From NCBI GenBank assembly GCA_963831005.1, contig CAWHOW010000049.1, forward strand, positions 62,001 to 126,000: a DNA stretch of 64,000 nt. Direction: 5' to 3'. The notes under the pieces are model-generated. The model saw only the letters and a list, made by a program, of their open reading frames with translations, did not search any database and was not told the origin of the DNA. Positions 19,401 through 28,226 of this stretch are shown piece after piece. The position numbers and the translations under genes are program-made. The DNA is from CAWHOW01 sp963831005. GTDB lineage: Bacteria; Bacteroidota; Bacteroidia; Bacteroidales; CG2-30-32-10. The number at the start of each line of letters is the position of its first letter. Position 1 is the stretch's first letter.

Positions 19401-21035
19401 GCATATACATGGAGTACATCAGCAGGAGGAAGTATTATCTCGGGATTATGGACAGATAGTATTACCGTAACATGGAATACTGCTGGACCACAGTGGGTTA
19501 ATATATTTTATACAGATTCAAACGGATGTACAGATACCTTACCTACTATTTACAATGTTACTGTAGATACAGTGCCAACAGTATTTAATGTTACCGGAGG
19601 AGGTATTATTTGTGCAAACGATAGTGCATTAATAGGTTTAGATAGTTCACAAACAGGCATGACATATAATTTGATATATTTTGGTCCTGGGTCTATTGTA
19701 GGAACTCATGTTGGAACAAACTCTCCATTTTCCTTCGGATATTATTCCTCGCTGGGTACATATATTGTGGTAGCATCAAATGGTGCTACCGGATGTAACG
19801 ATACCATGAATGGGAGCGCCATTATTATTGTGAATCCATTACCAATACCAACAATAACGGGAATAGATACAGCATGTTATGGTACTATTGGTGATATTTA
19901 TAAAACGGATACCGGAATGACTAATTATGTGTGGACGGTAATTGGAGGAACAATTACGGCAGGAGGATTAGCAACATCTGATTCAGTAGTTGTTACATGG
20001 AATACCATAGGAAACGATACGGTTAAAGTTAACTATACGGATAGCAATGGTTGTAAAGCAGCAACTGCTACTATTTTCAAAGTAAAGGTTTTCCCGTTGC
20101 CCGTGCCAACAATAACAGGTTCCAGTGCGGTTTGTGCAGGAACAACTGGAAATATTTATTCGACCGATATAGGAATGACCGGATATAACTGGTATGTCTC
20201 ATCAGGAGGATCCATAATTTCCGGATCGGGAACAGACAGTATAACAGTAACATGGAATACGGCAGGAAGCGATATGGTTACGGTAAACTATATTAATAAG
20301 CATGGATGTACGGACACGGTATCTACCATTTATATAGTAACAGTAAATCCATTGCCGATTAAATATAATGTAACCGGTAGTGCAACTATATGTGCAAGCG
20401 ATAGTGCACAAATATGTTTAAGTAATTCACAACCGGGAGTATCATATACTTTAATTTTAAATGCGGGACCATCAGAAGGAAACATTAATGGAACAGGCCT
20501 CCCCAAATGCTTTGGATATTATTCATTGCCAGGAACATATATCGTTGTAGCAACGGACAATATAACTATGTGTAGCGATACCATGAATGGCAGTGTCATT
20601 ATTATAGTGAATCCATTACCAATACCAACTTTAACAGGAATAGATACCGCATGTTATGGAACAACAGGAGATATTTATAAAACGGATACCGGAATGACTG
20701 GTTATGTGTGGACGGTAATAGGGGGAACAATTACGGCAGGAGGAACAGCAACATCTGATTCGGTAGTTGTTACATGGAATACTGTAGGAAGCGATACAGT
20801 TAAGGTAAACTATACGGACAGTAACGGTTGTAAGGCATTGTCACCCACGATTCATGTTGTAAAAGTTTATCCATTGCCTGTGCCGATAATAACTGGCCCC
20901 AGCACTGTTTGTGTAGGAACATCGGGAAATATTTATGCCACAGATACAGGAATGAGTGGTTATATATGGTATATCTCAGGAGGAAATATAATTGTAGGAT
21001 CTGGGAACAGACAGTATTACTGTAAAATGGGATAG
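16437..21035 (+). CDS. Giant PKD/Ig-repeat adhesin (SprB-like class), N-terminal part to first frame break
   Basis: Begins with a clear signal peptide, MKKLLFTLLLCCFAALIHAQ. The first third has Ig/PKD-like modules of the form TICxGxCxxL..GGTPPYTYxWSP..NPTACVTxTVTDAxGCS. The rest is a series of roughly 90-residue PKD-like modules (PLPVPTITGPxxVC.GTxGNIYxTDxGM..YxWxxSGG..TDSITVTWNTxGxDTVxVNYTDxNGCT) mixed with NVTGxxTICASDSAxI modules. The frame runs correctly to about 21000, where one extra G in a GGG run shifts it, and the remaining residues to the stop at 21035 are out of frame. Repeats and the C-terminal domain continue downstream, so the true gene spans 16437-23163. Surface adhesin or gliding-type filament is the expected role; ligand unknown. 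Confidence 0.88.
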   Translation: MKKLLFTLLLCCFAALIHAQVVVTIGVNGPLVGPPQDTVILCGIDDDVTLVGWATGGTAPYIYTWIDPSGQTVPTADDSIAIFTSASYGTYKVYCQAQGVSGPAGLDSIIVVVGKVPQLTYPLNQTICKGSCVNLNCSTSGAQGGNLLVWYLSNEGGTIEAATYGTSPFSLPYNACPNFTTNYWATAYDTSTGCSKSKEVKVTVSTVFATAKANPGFICIGNQSHLSVVITGNGTPPYTYSWSPIAGLSNPNISNPIATPGIPTIYCVTVTDKNGCSAESCVTVNLPMAPVIKDDTTICHGGCATLTVDTVGTYAHFFQWSSTPKDTISIVVCPPATTIYTVTVTEGGTCTASASATVTVSTPVVAHAGAATQICSLACVTIGGAPTGSGGTPPYTYNWSSSPAGFSSNVADSLVCPTVNTTYYVTVTDALGCTDVDSVKINLFPQLIVNAGDDTTICSGSCVTIGWHPTASGGTPAYTYAWSPAAGLNFINISNPTACVAAPATYTVTVTDAHGCSASSDVVLSISPLPLVYNVTGGDTLICPSTGITIGLDNSQVGISYILVLNGIPPYLDTVNGTGAAITFGIYSIPGIYTVIGFDPATGCSIQMADSAMITNFPLPPLSITGPDTMCAGIGGNKYYTPNQPGMVGFIWHTSAGGIITDTVSPDTVLVKWAISGKQAISVTYTYANGCQNTFIDSVFVRPLTVPTITGPAGVCTATSGNIYGTQSGMSDYVWSISGGTIDIGQGTDTVSVTWNTSGVDTLWVDYTDIHGCSDTVATMYLVTVAPLAVAPTSVKVDTNNFCYGAVATITLTAIGGSGTTLNWYSGSCVGGVYVGSGTPLIIPAPTTTTAYFASWANACDTSNCAVKVVIVNPLPVPSLSGPASVCVASTGNAYTTDPGMTNYIWSVTTGGDTTAGGSTSDNTITIKWTIPGNDTVRVNYTDPNGCTDSTFAIYYVRVNPLPVPVITGPNTVCVGSTVIYGTDTAMNAYTWSTSAGGSIISGLWTDSITVTWNTAGPQWVNIFYTDSNGCTDTLPTIYNVTVDTVPTVFNVTGGGIICANDSALIGLDSSQTGMTYNLIYFGPGSIVGTHVGTNSPFSFGYYSSLGTYIVVASNGATGCNDTMNGSAIIIVNPLPIPTITGIDTACYGTIGDIYKTDTGMTNYVWTVIGGTITAGGLATSDSVVVTWNTIGNDTVKVNYTDSNGCKAATATIFKVKVFPLPVPTITGSSAVCAGTTGNIYSTDIGMTGYNWYVSSGGSIISGSGTDSITVTWNTAGSDMVTVNYINKHGCTDTVSTIYIVTVNPLPIKYNVTGSATICASDSAQICLSNSQPGVSYTLILNAGPSEGNINGTGLPKCFGYYSLPGTYIVVATDNITMCSDTMNGSVIIIVNPLPIPTLTGIDTACYGTTGDIYKTDTGMTGYVWTVIGGTITAGGTATSDSVVVTWNTVGSDTVKVNYTDSNGCKALSPTIHVVKVYPLPVPIITGPSTVCVGTSGNIYATDTGMSGYIWYISGGNIIVGSGNRQYYCKMG

Positions 21036-22473
21036 CGTAGGAACAGACACATTAAAGGTTAATTATATTGATACCCATGGCTGTACTGACACTGTTTCTG
21101 CCATTTATTTAGTAACAGTAAATCCATTGCCAATTAAATTTAATGTAACCGGTAGTGCAACTATATGTGCAAGCGATAGTGCACAAATATGTTTAGATAG
21201 CTCACAAGTGGGAGTAACATATAATTTGATATTAAATGCGGGATCACAGTAGGAGCATTAATGGAAGTGGCTCTTCCAAATGTTTTGGATATTATCCATT
21301 GCCAGGAACATATATTGTAATTGCAACGGATGATATAACGGGGTGTAGCGATACAATGAATGGAAGCGCCATTATTATTGTGAATCCATTACCCGTTCCA
21401 TCTATAACAGGTATAGATACAGCATGTTATGGTACTACTGGTGATATTTATCAAACAGATACCGGAATGAGTGGTTATACTTGGACGGTAATAGGAGGAA
21501 ATATAACAGCTGGCTAGGTAACAGAACATTATAACAGTGAACATGGAATACCGTAGGAAGCGATACAGTTAAGGTAAATTATACAAATAGGAATGGTTGT
21601 ACAGCAATGGCATCCAGCATTTATGTCGTAAAAGTTTATTCATTGCCTGTGCCGACTATTACAGGACCAAGTCCGGTGTGCGCCGGAACAGCAGGAAACA
21701 TATATGCTACGGATATTGGTAAGAGCGGTTATATCTGGAAAATTTCAGGAGGTACTATAATAGCAGGAACCGGAACAGACAGTGTAAACGTTACATGGAA
21801 TGTTCCCGGAACGGATACACTCTGGGTGAATTATATAGATTCACATGGTTGTACAGATACAGTATTTGTCAGCTATATTGTCATCGTGGATCCTTTACCT
21901 GTAGCACCAACTTTGGCGAACGTAGATACAAATAACTTCTGCCAGGGAACCGTTGGTAATATTATTTTAACATCAGCAGGAGGAAGCGGAACAATACTAA
22001 ACTGGTATAGCGGGTCATGCATAGGCGTATATGTTGGGTCAGGTACACCATTGACTATACCAGCACCTGCTTCAACAACTACATATTATGCATCATGGTC
22101 AAATAGTTGTGGTTCATCAAACTGTGACAGCATAACCGTAGTAGTTTATCCTTTGCCCACACCGATAATTTCAGGACCAGCTTCTGTATGTGTTGGAAGT
22201 ACAGGAAATGTATATACAACTCCGGCAGGTATGATCGGTTATACTTGGAATATTTCGGCCGGAGGAATAATTACTTCAGGAACTGCAACTAACAGTATAA
22301 CGGTAACCTGGAATACAGTGGGAGCGCAAACAATAAGTGTTAATGATTCGAATAGTTTTGGATGTACCGCTGTCAGCAGCCACAGTTTACAATATAGCTG
22401 TTCACAAATTGCCGGTTCCAATGCATAAAAGGACCAGATACTATCTGCGCCGGTCAACGAACAACATTTATTC
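21036..22473 (+). pseudogene. Frame-scrambled middle of the giant adhesin gene
   Basis: Coding similarity to the PKD-like modules never stops here, but the reading frame changes repeatedly. Comparing with intact modules places breaks near 21003 (extra G), 21247 (CAGTAG where reference modules are 2 nt longer), 21520 (a 29-nt stretch replacing 30), 22375, 22429 and 22473. The longest in-frame pieces run 21250-21517 and about 21540-22375 (module GPSPVCAGTAGNIYATDIG onward). The breaks sit inside near-identical repeats and module content is otherwise preserved, so collapsed-repeat or indel consensus errors are at least as likely as real decay. Confidence 0.75.
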
Positions 22474-23163
22474 AACACACCAGGTAGTAATTATATATGG
22501 ACAGTTTCATCAGGAGGAACTATAACTGCAGGTGGTACTACATCGGACAGCACTATTACAATAACATGGGATACCGCTGGAGCACAGTCCATAAGTGTTA
22601 ATTTTGAGAATAGTTTTGGATGTGCCGATACCGTACCGTTTGTTTATCACGAAACAGTTAATCCATTACCTGAAGATTCTATATCTTTCGCAAATACAAG
22701 TAGTTGCGCCGCCTGCGACGGAAGCGTGCTTGTAATTGATAAGAGTAGCGGGTCTATTCCAATAGCTACATATTTATGGAGCAATGGAGCTATAACTCCT
22801 TCAATTCTTGATTTGTGTCCCAATACGTACACTGTAACAGTTTCAACGTTGAGCGGATGCGAGAAAATCAATAGTGCAACCGTTGTTGCAAGTACTGATA
22901 TTGCACCACTTACTATTGTTAATACATTTTCACCCAATGGTGATGGTATAAACGACGTTTGGGTGATCAAGAATATTGAACTATATCCTGATAATGAGTT
23001 AACTGTAATTAACAGATGGGGAAATGAAGTATATCATGTAAAAGGATACCAAAACAACTGGGATGGAAGTAATTTAAGCAATGGCACTTACTTTTATTAT
23101 CTGAAAGTAAATATGTGTGGTGATGATAATTCATATAAAGGTTATGTTACCATTGTGAGATAA
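22474..23163 (+). CDS. Adhesin C-terminal part with CHU_C (type B) T9SS sorting domain
   Basis: The final frame of the giant adhesin, open from about 22474. It holds one more PKD-like module (SNYIWTVSSGGTITAGG), a short SprB-repeat-like segment (ACDGSVLVIDKSSG..YLWSNGAITPSILDLCPNTYTVTV), and from about 22915 the gliding-motility-associated C-terminal domain: TFSPNGDGINDVW, LTVINRWGNEVYH, NWDGSNLSNGTYFYYLKV, ending GYVTIVR. This is the type B sorting signal. In Flavobacterium johnsoniae, secretion of type B cargo such as SprB depends on a neighbouring SprF, and a SprF-like gene follows 30 nt downstream here. It has no start of its own and is part of the gene beginning at 16437. Confidence 0.88.
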   Translation, partial: NTPGSNYIWTVSSGGTITAGGTTSDSTITITWDTAGAQSISVNFENSFGCADTVPFVYHETVNPLPEDSISFANTSSCAACDGSVLVIDKSSGSIPIATYLWSNGAITPSILDLCPNTYTVTVSTLSGCEKINSATVVASTDIAPLTIVNTFSPNGDGINDVWVIKNIELYPDNELTVINRWGNEVYHVKGYQNNWDGSNLSNGTYFYYLKVNMCGDDNSYKGYVTIVR

Positions 23164-23193
23164 TTTAATTATAAAAAAATAAAAAAAATACTT

Positions 23194-24147
23194 ATGAAAC
23201 GGATTTGTAGTATTTCGATCTTTTTACTGGTAGCTGCATCTTGCTTTGCCCAGCAAGATGCCCAGTATAATCAATACATATTTAATGAATTGGTTATTAA
23301 CCCTGCTTATGCCGGCACAAAAGAAATAATTAATGCAAATGCTTTTTTTTCCAAGCAATGGATTGGAGTGGACGGCTCTCCCTCAACTCAAACGGTGAGT
23401 ATTGACGGGCCAATTGGAGATAAAATGGGTCTTGGTTTGCAGATAATCAACGACAATATCGGAGCTCAGTCACAGCAAAGTTTATTTGGGAGCTATGCAT
23501 ATAAGTTGCGGATAAATGATAAGTATAAATTATCTCTTGGTCTTGCTTTAGGAGCGTCTTATTATTCTCTTGATGGCAAAGATTTAACTACTGCGACTCC
23601 AGATGATCCAGCAGTACCAAAAGTTTTAGAGAGCAAACTTTTAATGGATGCCAAAACGGGATTGTTTTTTTACAGCGATCGTTTTTATGCCGGTTTATCA
23701 GTCACTGATTTATTGGCAAATGCGTTTAAGAACAATCCATTTTATACACAGGAAGTCAGAAACTATTTTCTCACAACCGGATATGTTTTTGATGTTTTGC
23801 CAAAGCTGAAAATAAAACCAAGCTTCCTGTTAAAACATGCATATGAGTCACCCTCAAATATTGATATTAATGTATTCTTCCTTTATGATTTGCGATTTTG
23901 GATTGGCGGGACCTATAGGTTTGGCTCAAAATTATTAGCAAATAGTTCCTTGTCAAATTCACTTGAAGACAGAGATGGTTTTGTAATAATGTTGGATTAT
24001 AACGTTAATGAAAAATTTCGTGTAGGATATGCGTATAATATGACTACTTCTATTTTTCAAAGTTATACAACCCATGAAATATCTCTTGGATATTTTATTC
24101 CTAGTAAAGTGCCCGTGAAAAAAATGGATAATATAAGAAACTTCTAA
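23194..24147 (+). CDS. PorP/SprF family T9SS outer-membrane protein
   Basis: 317 residues with signal peptide MKRICSISIFLLVAASCFA and the PorP/SprF opening DAQYNQYIFNELVINPAYAG, followed by alternating beta-strand segments (MGLGLQIINDNIGAQ, LSLGLALGASYYS, HEISLGYFIP) of an outer-membrane barrel. SprF-type proteins pair with particular type B cargo and assist its transit or surface retention. Lying 30 nt after a type B adhesin and 18 nt before an OmpA protein, it most likely serves that adhesin. Confidence 0.93.
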   Translation: MKRICSISIFLLVAASCFAQQDAQYNQYIFNELVINPAYAGTKEIINANAFFSKQWIGVDGSPSTQTVSIDGPIGDKMGLGLQIINDNIGAQSQQSLFGSYAYKLRINDKYKLSLGLALGASYYSLDGKDLTTATPDDPAVPKVLESKLLMDAKTGLFFYSDRFYAGLSVTDLLANAFKNNPFYTQEVRNYFLTTGYVFDVLPKLKIKPSFLLKHAYESPSNIDINVFFLYDLRFWIGGTYRFGSKLLANSSLSNSLEDRDGFVIMLDYNVNEKFRVGYAYNMTTSIFQSYTTHEISLGYFIPSKVPVKKMDNIRNF

Positions 24148-24165
24148 AATAAATTATTCTCTGAT

Positions 24166-26524
24166 ATGAAAACATCTTTTAAACCAAGTTGGCAAATATC
24201 ATTTACTTTAATACTTTTTTTGTTTGGCAACTTTTGTTTGGCACAGACAAAGTTACAAAAAGCTCAAGCTGCGGCTGCAAATTATGAGTATTCCAAAGCG
24301 ATTGATCTATATTTAGATTGTTTTAATACAACTCCAGCTAAGCCGGAAGAAATAAGGGCTTTGGTCAATTGTTATTCAATGGTTGAAGATACCAAATCAG
24401 CGGAAAGCTGGATGGCTAAATTAGTTTCCAATGATTCAGCCAGCACAAATGCAGACATCCTTGCCTATGCAAAATTATTGAAGTCGAATGGAAAGTATGA
24501 TGAAGCAAAGAAGGAATTTTTAAAATATATTGAACGCGAACCCACAGATAAAGGAAAGGTAACAAAGTGGGTTGCTTCTTGTCGGAATGCGATTAACAAA
24601 ATGAGTGATGATTCTATATTTTACGGCGTTAAAAATGTGAGCGTATTAAACAGTAAAAATTCCGAATTCGGTTTAATTAGAGTTGGGAGTGGGTTTATTT
24701 TTACATCCGACAGATATACTAAGGGAATGGGCAATAATACTATTTGTGAATGGACTGGCAACCCATACTATAAACTTTATTCAGTAAATGGAAATATTGA
24801 TGGTACGCTTTCTTCAGATCCTCTTTTAATAGATTCGTTAAATTCATCCTATCATAACGGGCAGGCCACATATGACAGCATACATAAAATGATTTATTTT
24901 ACCCGCACTAAAATGATCAGAGTTAATGAAGAACCTATTAACAGCGACCCTACATATTTTCATAATAACTGGGATCTAAGCGGATACGAAAATCGTCTGG
25001 AAATTTATTCTGCAACTTATGATAATGGTCAATGGGGAAATGTTAAACCTTTTGATTACAATAATTCTCAGTATTCGGTAGGACATCCTGCTTTATCACC
25101 AGACGGAAAGATATTATATTTTGTTTCAGATATGCCTGGAGGTTTTGGCGGCGATGACATATATTATTGCGAAGCTTTACCGAATGGGAAATGGGGCGCT
25201 CCTGTAAATGCAGGAAATGTTATCAATACTGAAGGAAAAGAAGTTTTTCCTTATGTTGATAAAGACGGCACATTTTATTTTGCCAGTGATAACCCAAGTG
25301 GTATGGGGGGCTTAGATATATATTATGCCAAAGGCAGCAAAAATAAATGGTCGAAACCGGTAAACCTTGGTTATCCTATTAATTCATCGAAAGATGATTT
25401 CTCAATACTTATGACGGATCCGGGAAAGTCGGGATATTTTTCATCTAACAGGGATGGAGGAAACGGTGCTGATGATATTTATAATTTCTCCCTTATTCAA
25501 AACAAGAAACGTATTCTTTCTGTAAAGACCTTCGAATTGTTAACTGATAATTCGTTGGTTGAGCTTAAAAATGTTCAAGTAACTATTAGCAATGATAAGC
25601 TTAAATATAATAATTCCAAGACTTCAGTAAACGGGAAAGTTTTTGACGTAATTGATTTGCCGTATTTAATTGATCTGCCATCAACGTATGTCGTATCTAT
25701 GAAGAAAACCGGTTATTATCCGAAATCGAAAACTGTTAAAGTTAAAAGAACTGACGGGGATACTGTTTATGTTGATTTGATTACCAGGAAAGCTGAAAGA
25801 CTAGTTTTCACAGGAAAGATATTGGAGAAAGTGGAAAAGCATGTTAATTTATTGATAAGCGATGCAAGTGTTGGAATCAAAAATGAAGAAAAGAATAAAT
25901 TAGACTCGCTCAAATCTGATTCTACAGGAAAATTTTCTTTTAATTTGAATTTCAATAATTCATATATATTTACTGTTGTTAAAGATGGATATTATACCCA
26001 GACAAAACAAATAACAGCAAAATATAATGCGGGAGACGACAGCCTGACCATTGAAACTGTTTCGTATGGAATGAATAATAACGTTTTGGCTAATAGCAGA
26101 ACCAGCGAGGTAATTCCTTTAGCTGATACTATTAATAATGAAATATTCTTAAATAAAATTGTGATAAATCAGTCTATTCTTATTAATAATATTTATTATG
26201 ATTTCAACAAATGGGATATCAGGCCCGATGCTGCCGTTGAACTCGATAAGATAGTAGAAATATTGAAAAAGAACCCGAATATCAGCATCGAATTAAGTTC
26301 GCATACCGATTCGAGGGGCTCGGATTTTATAAATAATAAATTGTCGCAGGAACGTGCCGATGCTGCTGCCAATTATATAATTTCAAATGGAATTGAAGCC
26401 AAAACGAATTACTGCTAAAGGATACGGCAAAACCAGGCTGCTTAACAAATGCGTTAAGTGTACCGACGAGGAACACCAGATGAACAGAAGAACAGAGTTT
26501 AAAGTTATTAAAATATCCAAGTAA
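24166..26524 (+). CDS. PorE-like TPR / propeller / OmpA protein with 3' frameshift
   Basis: Signal peptide to about residue 27 (FGNFCLAQ); TPR-like helices (about 28-140); PD40/WD40-like repeats (LSPDGKILYFVSDMPGGFGGDDIY, then GTFYFASDNPSGMGGLDIYYA); a carboxypeptidase-regulatory-like region; and an OmpA peptidoglycan-binding domain (YYDFNKWDIRPDAAVELDKI, SSHTDSRGSD, ERADAAANYI). That order is the one described for T9SS PorE. The frame stops at 26418, but one surplus A in the AAAA near 26400 explains this. Removing it continues as ITAKGYGKTRLLNKC and ends RRTEFKVIKISK at 26524, the normal OmpA ending. Sequence error or a real lesion cannot be told apart. Third gene of the adhesin-SprF cassette. 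Confidence 0.88.
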
Positions 26525-26577
26525 TAGTATTGCGTTTGCTCAAATATGTTGAAGGTAATTAAACTGAATTTAATACT

Positions 26578-26994
26578 ATGAGTAGGAAAGAAAAAGAAAA
26601 ACCGTTGTTTGATAAAGACAGGGTTTTATGCATAGTAAAAAGCCTTATTACTCATCGCAATTCTATTTTAAGTCTGAAATATTTGCACTCGCACGAAAAA
26701 GCGGTTATCCTTTATAAAGACAATGTAGTAGAATTACATGTGGGTGATGGCAGATCTATTAAATACCTTGATTTTACTGTTCCTTTATCAAAAAAGGAAT
26801 ATAAAGAACTTTACGCGCTGTTCATGGATGAAGTGAAAAAACGCAAGGAAAAGCTAATGACAGAAAGATTTGATAAGCTTGAACGCTCATTGGATGATAG
26901 TACTAATAACCCATGGGGCGATGAACCGAAACACCTGCCGGATGATAAGCCCGAGCAACCACAGGGTAATGATGATACTTTAATAACGGAATAA
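26578..26994 (+). CDS. Hypothetical charged cytoplasmic protein
   Basis: 138 residues, no signal peptide or membrane segment. The N-terminal two thirds look like a small alpha/beta domain (LHSHEKAVILYKDNVVELHVGDGRSIKYLDFTVPL). The C-terminus is a Lys/Glu helix (DEVKKRKEKLMTERFDKLE) followed by an acidic, Pro-rich disordered tail. No known family is recognised. It lies 53 nt after the OmpA gene on the same strand, with no visible terminator between, so it may be co-transcribed. Confidence 0.65.
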   Translation: MSRKEKEKPLFDKDRVLCIVKSLITHRNSILSLKYLHSHEKAVILYKDNVVELHVGDGRSIKYLDFTVPLSKKEYKELYALFMDEVKKRKEKLMTERFDKLERSLDDSTNNPWGDEPKHLPDDKPEQPQGNDDTLITE

Positions 26995-27074
26995 TTACCA
27001 GGTAAACAACCGTGCCCGTTAGCCCTAAAACCAACTATTTCCGCCTGCCATTTTAAAAATAATTCATTTTCTTC

Positions 27075-27139
27075 TTGACAAAGGAGGAAAAATTCAGTAT
27101 TTTCGCGTACTTTTCAATTTATGAATCATAGCTCATTTA
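27075..27139 (+). promoter_or_regulatory. Probable tetR promoter with downstream operator
   Basis: TTG (27075-27077), 20 nt, TATTTTCG (27098-27105) resembles a Bacteroidota promoter. Just past the expected start point lies TGAATCATAGCTCATTTA (27122-27139), which matches 12 of 18 positions of the operator-like sequence at 27943-27960 downstream of the same gene, including GCTCATT. The match suggests autoregulation by the TetR protein. Confidence 0.45.
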
Positions 27140-27164
27140 TTGAGTAATATAAATTCAACAACCT

Positions 27165-27824
27165 ATGAAAACAACCAAACCAACACGCAGGGAACGCCAG
27201 ACTGAGCTTTTGAAAAAAGAAATACTCGATGCGGCATTAGAAGTATTTAAGGAATATGGTTACGAAAAAGCCACTACAAAAAAGATAGCCGAAAAAGCCG
27301 AAGTATCGGAAGGCACACTGTACAATTACTTTAAAAACAAACGCGATATTTTGTTAAACCTGTTTTATATAATAAGGGACAGGACAACTGATAATATAAC
27401 AAAATTTCCCGATTATGCAGGCGATATAACAAAGCTGTTAACAGCAAGCATGACATTTCAATTTAACCAGGATACCACCCTTTCTATCCTTACCTTATTA
27501 CTGCACGAAGCCGACCGCGACCCCTTTGTGCAGAAGCTTTTTCAGGAGCAGATAGAAATGATAAGGAAATCGAGGATAGATTTATTTAAACAGTTGGAGA
27601 AAGCCGGGAAGATACGCAAGGTAAATACTACAACCCTGGCCCTGCTGATGAATACTATGACCATTGGATATATTTCAATGGTTGAATCGGGCGATAAGGA
27701 ACTGGCTAAAATACCCGTTAAGAAACTGGCCGGCGAAATAGCCGATATTTTGGTTAACGGGTTGGCTGCCACTAAGAAAAAAGAGAACAAAGTGGTGTTT
27801 GATGAGGAACTTTTGAAGAATTAA
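27165..27824 (+). CDS. TetR/AcrR family transcriptional regulator
   Basis: 219 residues. The N-terminal TetR helix-turn-helix is clear: ILDAALEVFKEYGYEKATTKKIAEKAEVSEGTLYNYFKNKRDIL (about residues 20-63). The C-terminal ligand-binding part (LSILTLLLHEADRDPFVQKLF onward) is helical and gives no ligand hint. Such repressors release DNA on binding a small hydrophobic compound. Related palindromic sites lie just upstream of this gene and in the promoter after it, so likely targets are itself and the ArsR operon downstream. Confidence 0.93.
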   Translation: MKTTKPTRRERQTELLKKEILDAALEVFKEYGYEKATTKKIAEKAEVSEGTLYNYFKNKRDILLNLFYIIRDRTTDNITKFPDYAGDITKLLTASMTFQFNQDTTLSILTLLLHEADRDPFVQKLFQEQIEMIRKSRIDLFKQLEKAGKIRKVNTTTLALLMNTMTIGYISMVESGDKELAKIPVKKLAGEIADILVNGLAATKKKENKVVFDEELLKN

Positions 27825-27898
27825 CCGCTTGTTTAGAATTAGTTCGATTATCAATTCATTTCCAGTCATTAAAAAAATCAAAAAAAACATTAATTTAA

Positions 27899-27968
27899 TT
27901 TGCTTATTTTAAAAATAGTATTAAATTTGCCTGTTCATTTAATGAGTGTGCGCTCATTCACAAATGAA
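27899..27968 (+). promoter_or_regulatory. Consensus Bacteroidota promoter overlapped by a palindromic operator
   Basis: TTTG (27899-27902), exactly 19 nt, TAAATTTG (27922-27929) is a textbook TTTG-N19-TAnnTTTG promoter. The predicted start falls in a nested inverted repeat: AATGAG-TGTGCG-CTCATT (27941-27958), framed by TTCATTT (27934-27940) and AAATGAA (27962-27968) with a 3-nt bulge. This is where a repressor such as the TetR protein just upstream would act. It reads towards the ArsR gene, giving a leader of nearly 300 nt. Confidence 0.7.
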
Positions 27969-28023
27969 ATTTTGTTTGCCGTTCTTTATATAGTAGTATT
28001 AGTTTTTTATTAGTAATCGGAAA

Positions 28024-28145
28024 CTCTGCATGCGCCGCCTAACCTCCCAGGGTGTTCATGGCTTCCCGGGCAGGTGCTGCCGGTGTTCTTCATGGTGCAT
28101 CGGCGGGCGGTAAGCAGGGGTTTTAATGCTACAGTAATTACTGTA
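28024..28145 (+). other. GC-rich leader segment and 16-bp palindrome before arsR-like gene
   Basis: The gap 27825-28226 has no convincing protein gene. From about 28024 to 28122 it is sharply richer in G+C than its surroundings, with near-repeats GTGTTCATGG and GTGTTCTTCATGG and complementary ends (GCCGCC against GGCGGGCGG), so it could fold as RNA. A 27-codon frame with five Cys (MRRLTSQGV onward, ATG near 28030) runs through it. TACAGTAATTACTGTA at 28130-28145 is a perfect 16-bp palindrome and a candidate operator for the ArsR-type protein downstream. Function unknown. Confidence 0.45.
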
Positions 28146-28226
28146 ATTTTTACAGGAGGTGCTGTTAATATATACTCTCAGTTTAAATTTAGGAGGTACA
28201 GCAAATAGAAATTAATAATAACGTTT

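Noticed and set aside
26398..26418. Programmed frameshift in the OmpA gene
   Set aside because: Only an AAAA run, without a slippery heptamer or downstream structure that I can see; error or lesion is simpler.
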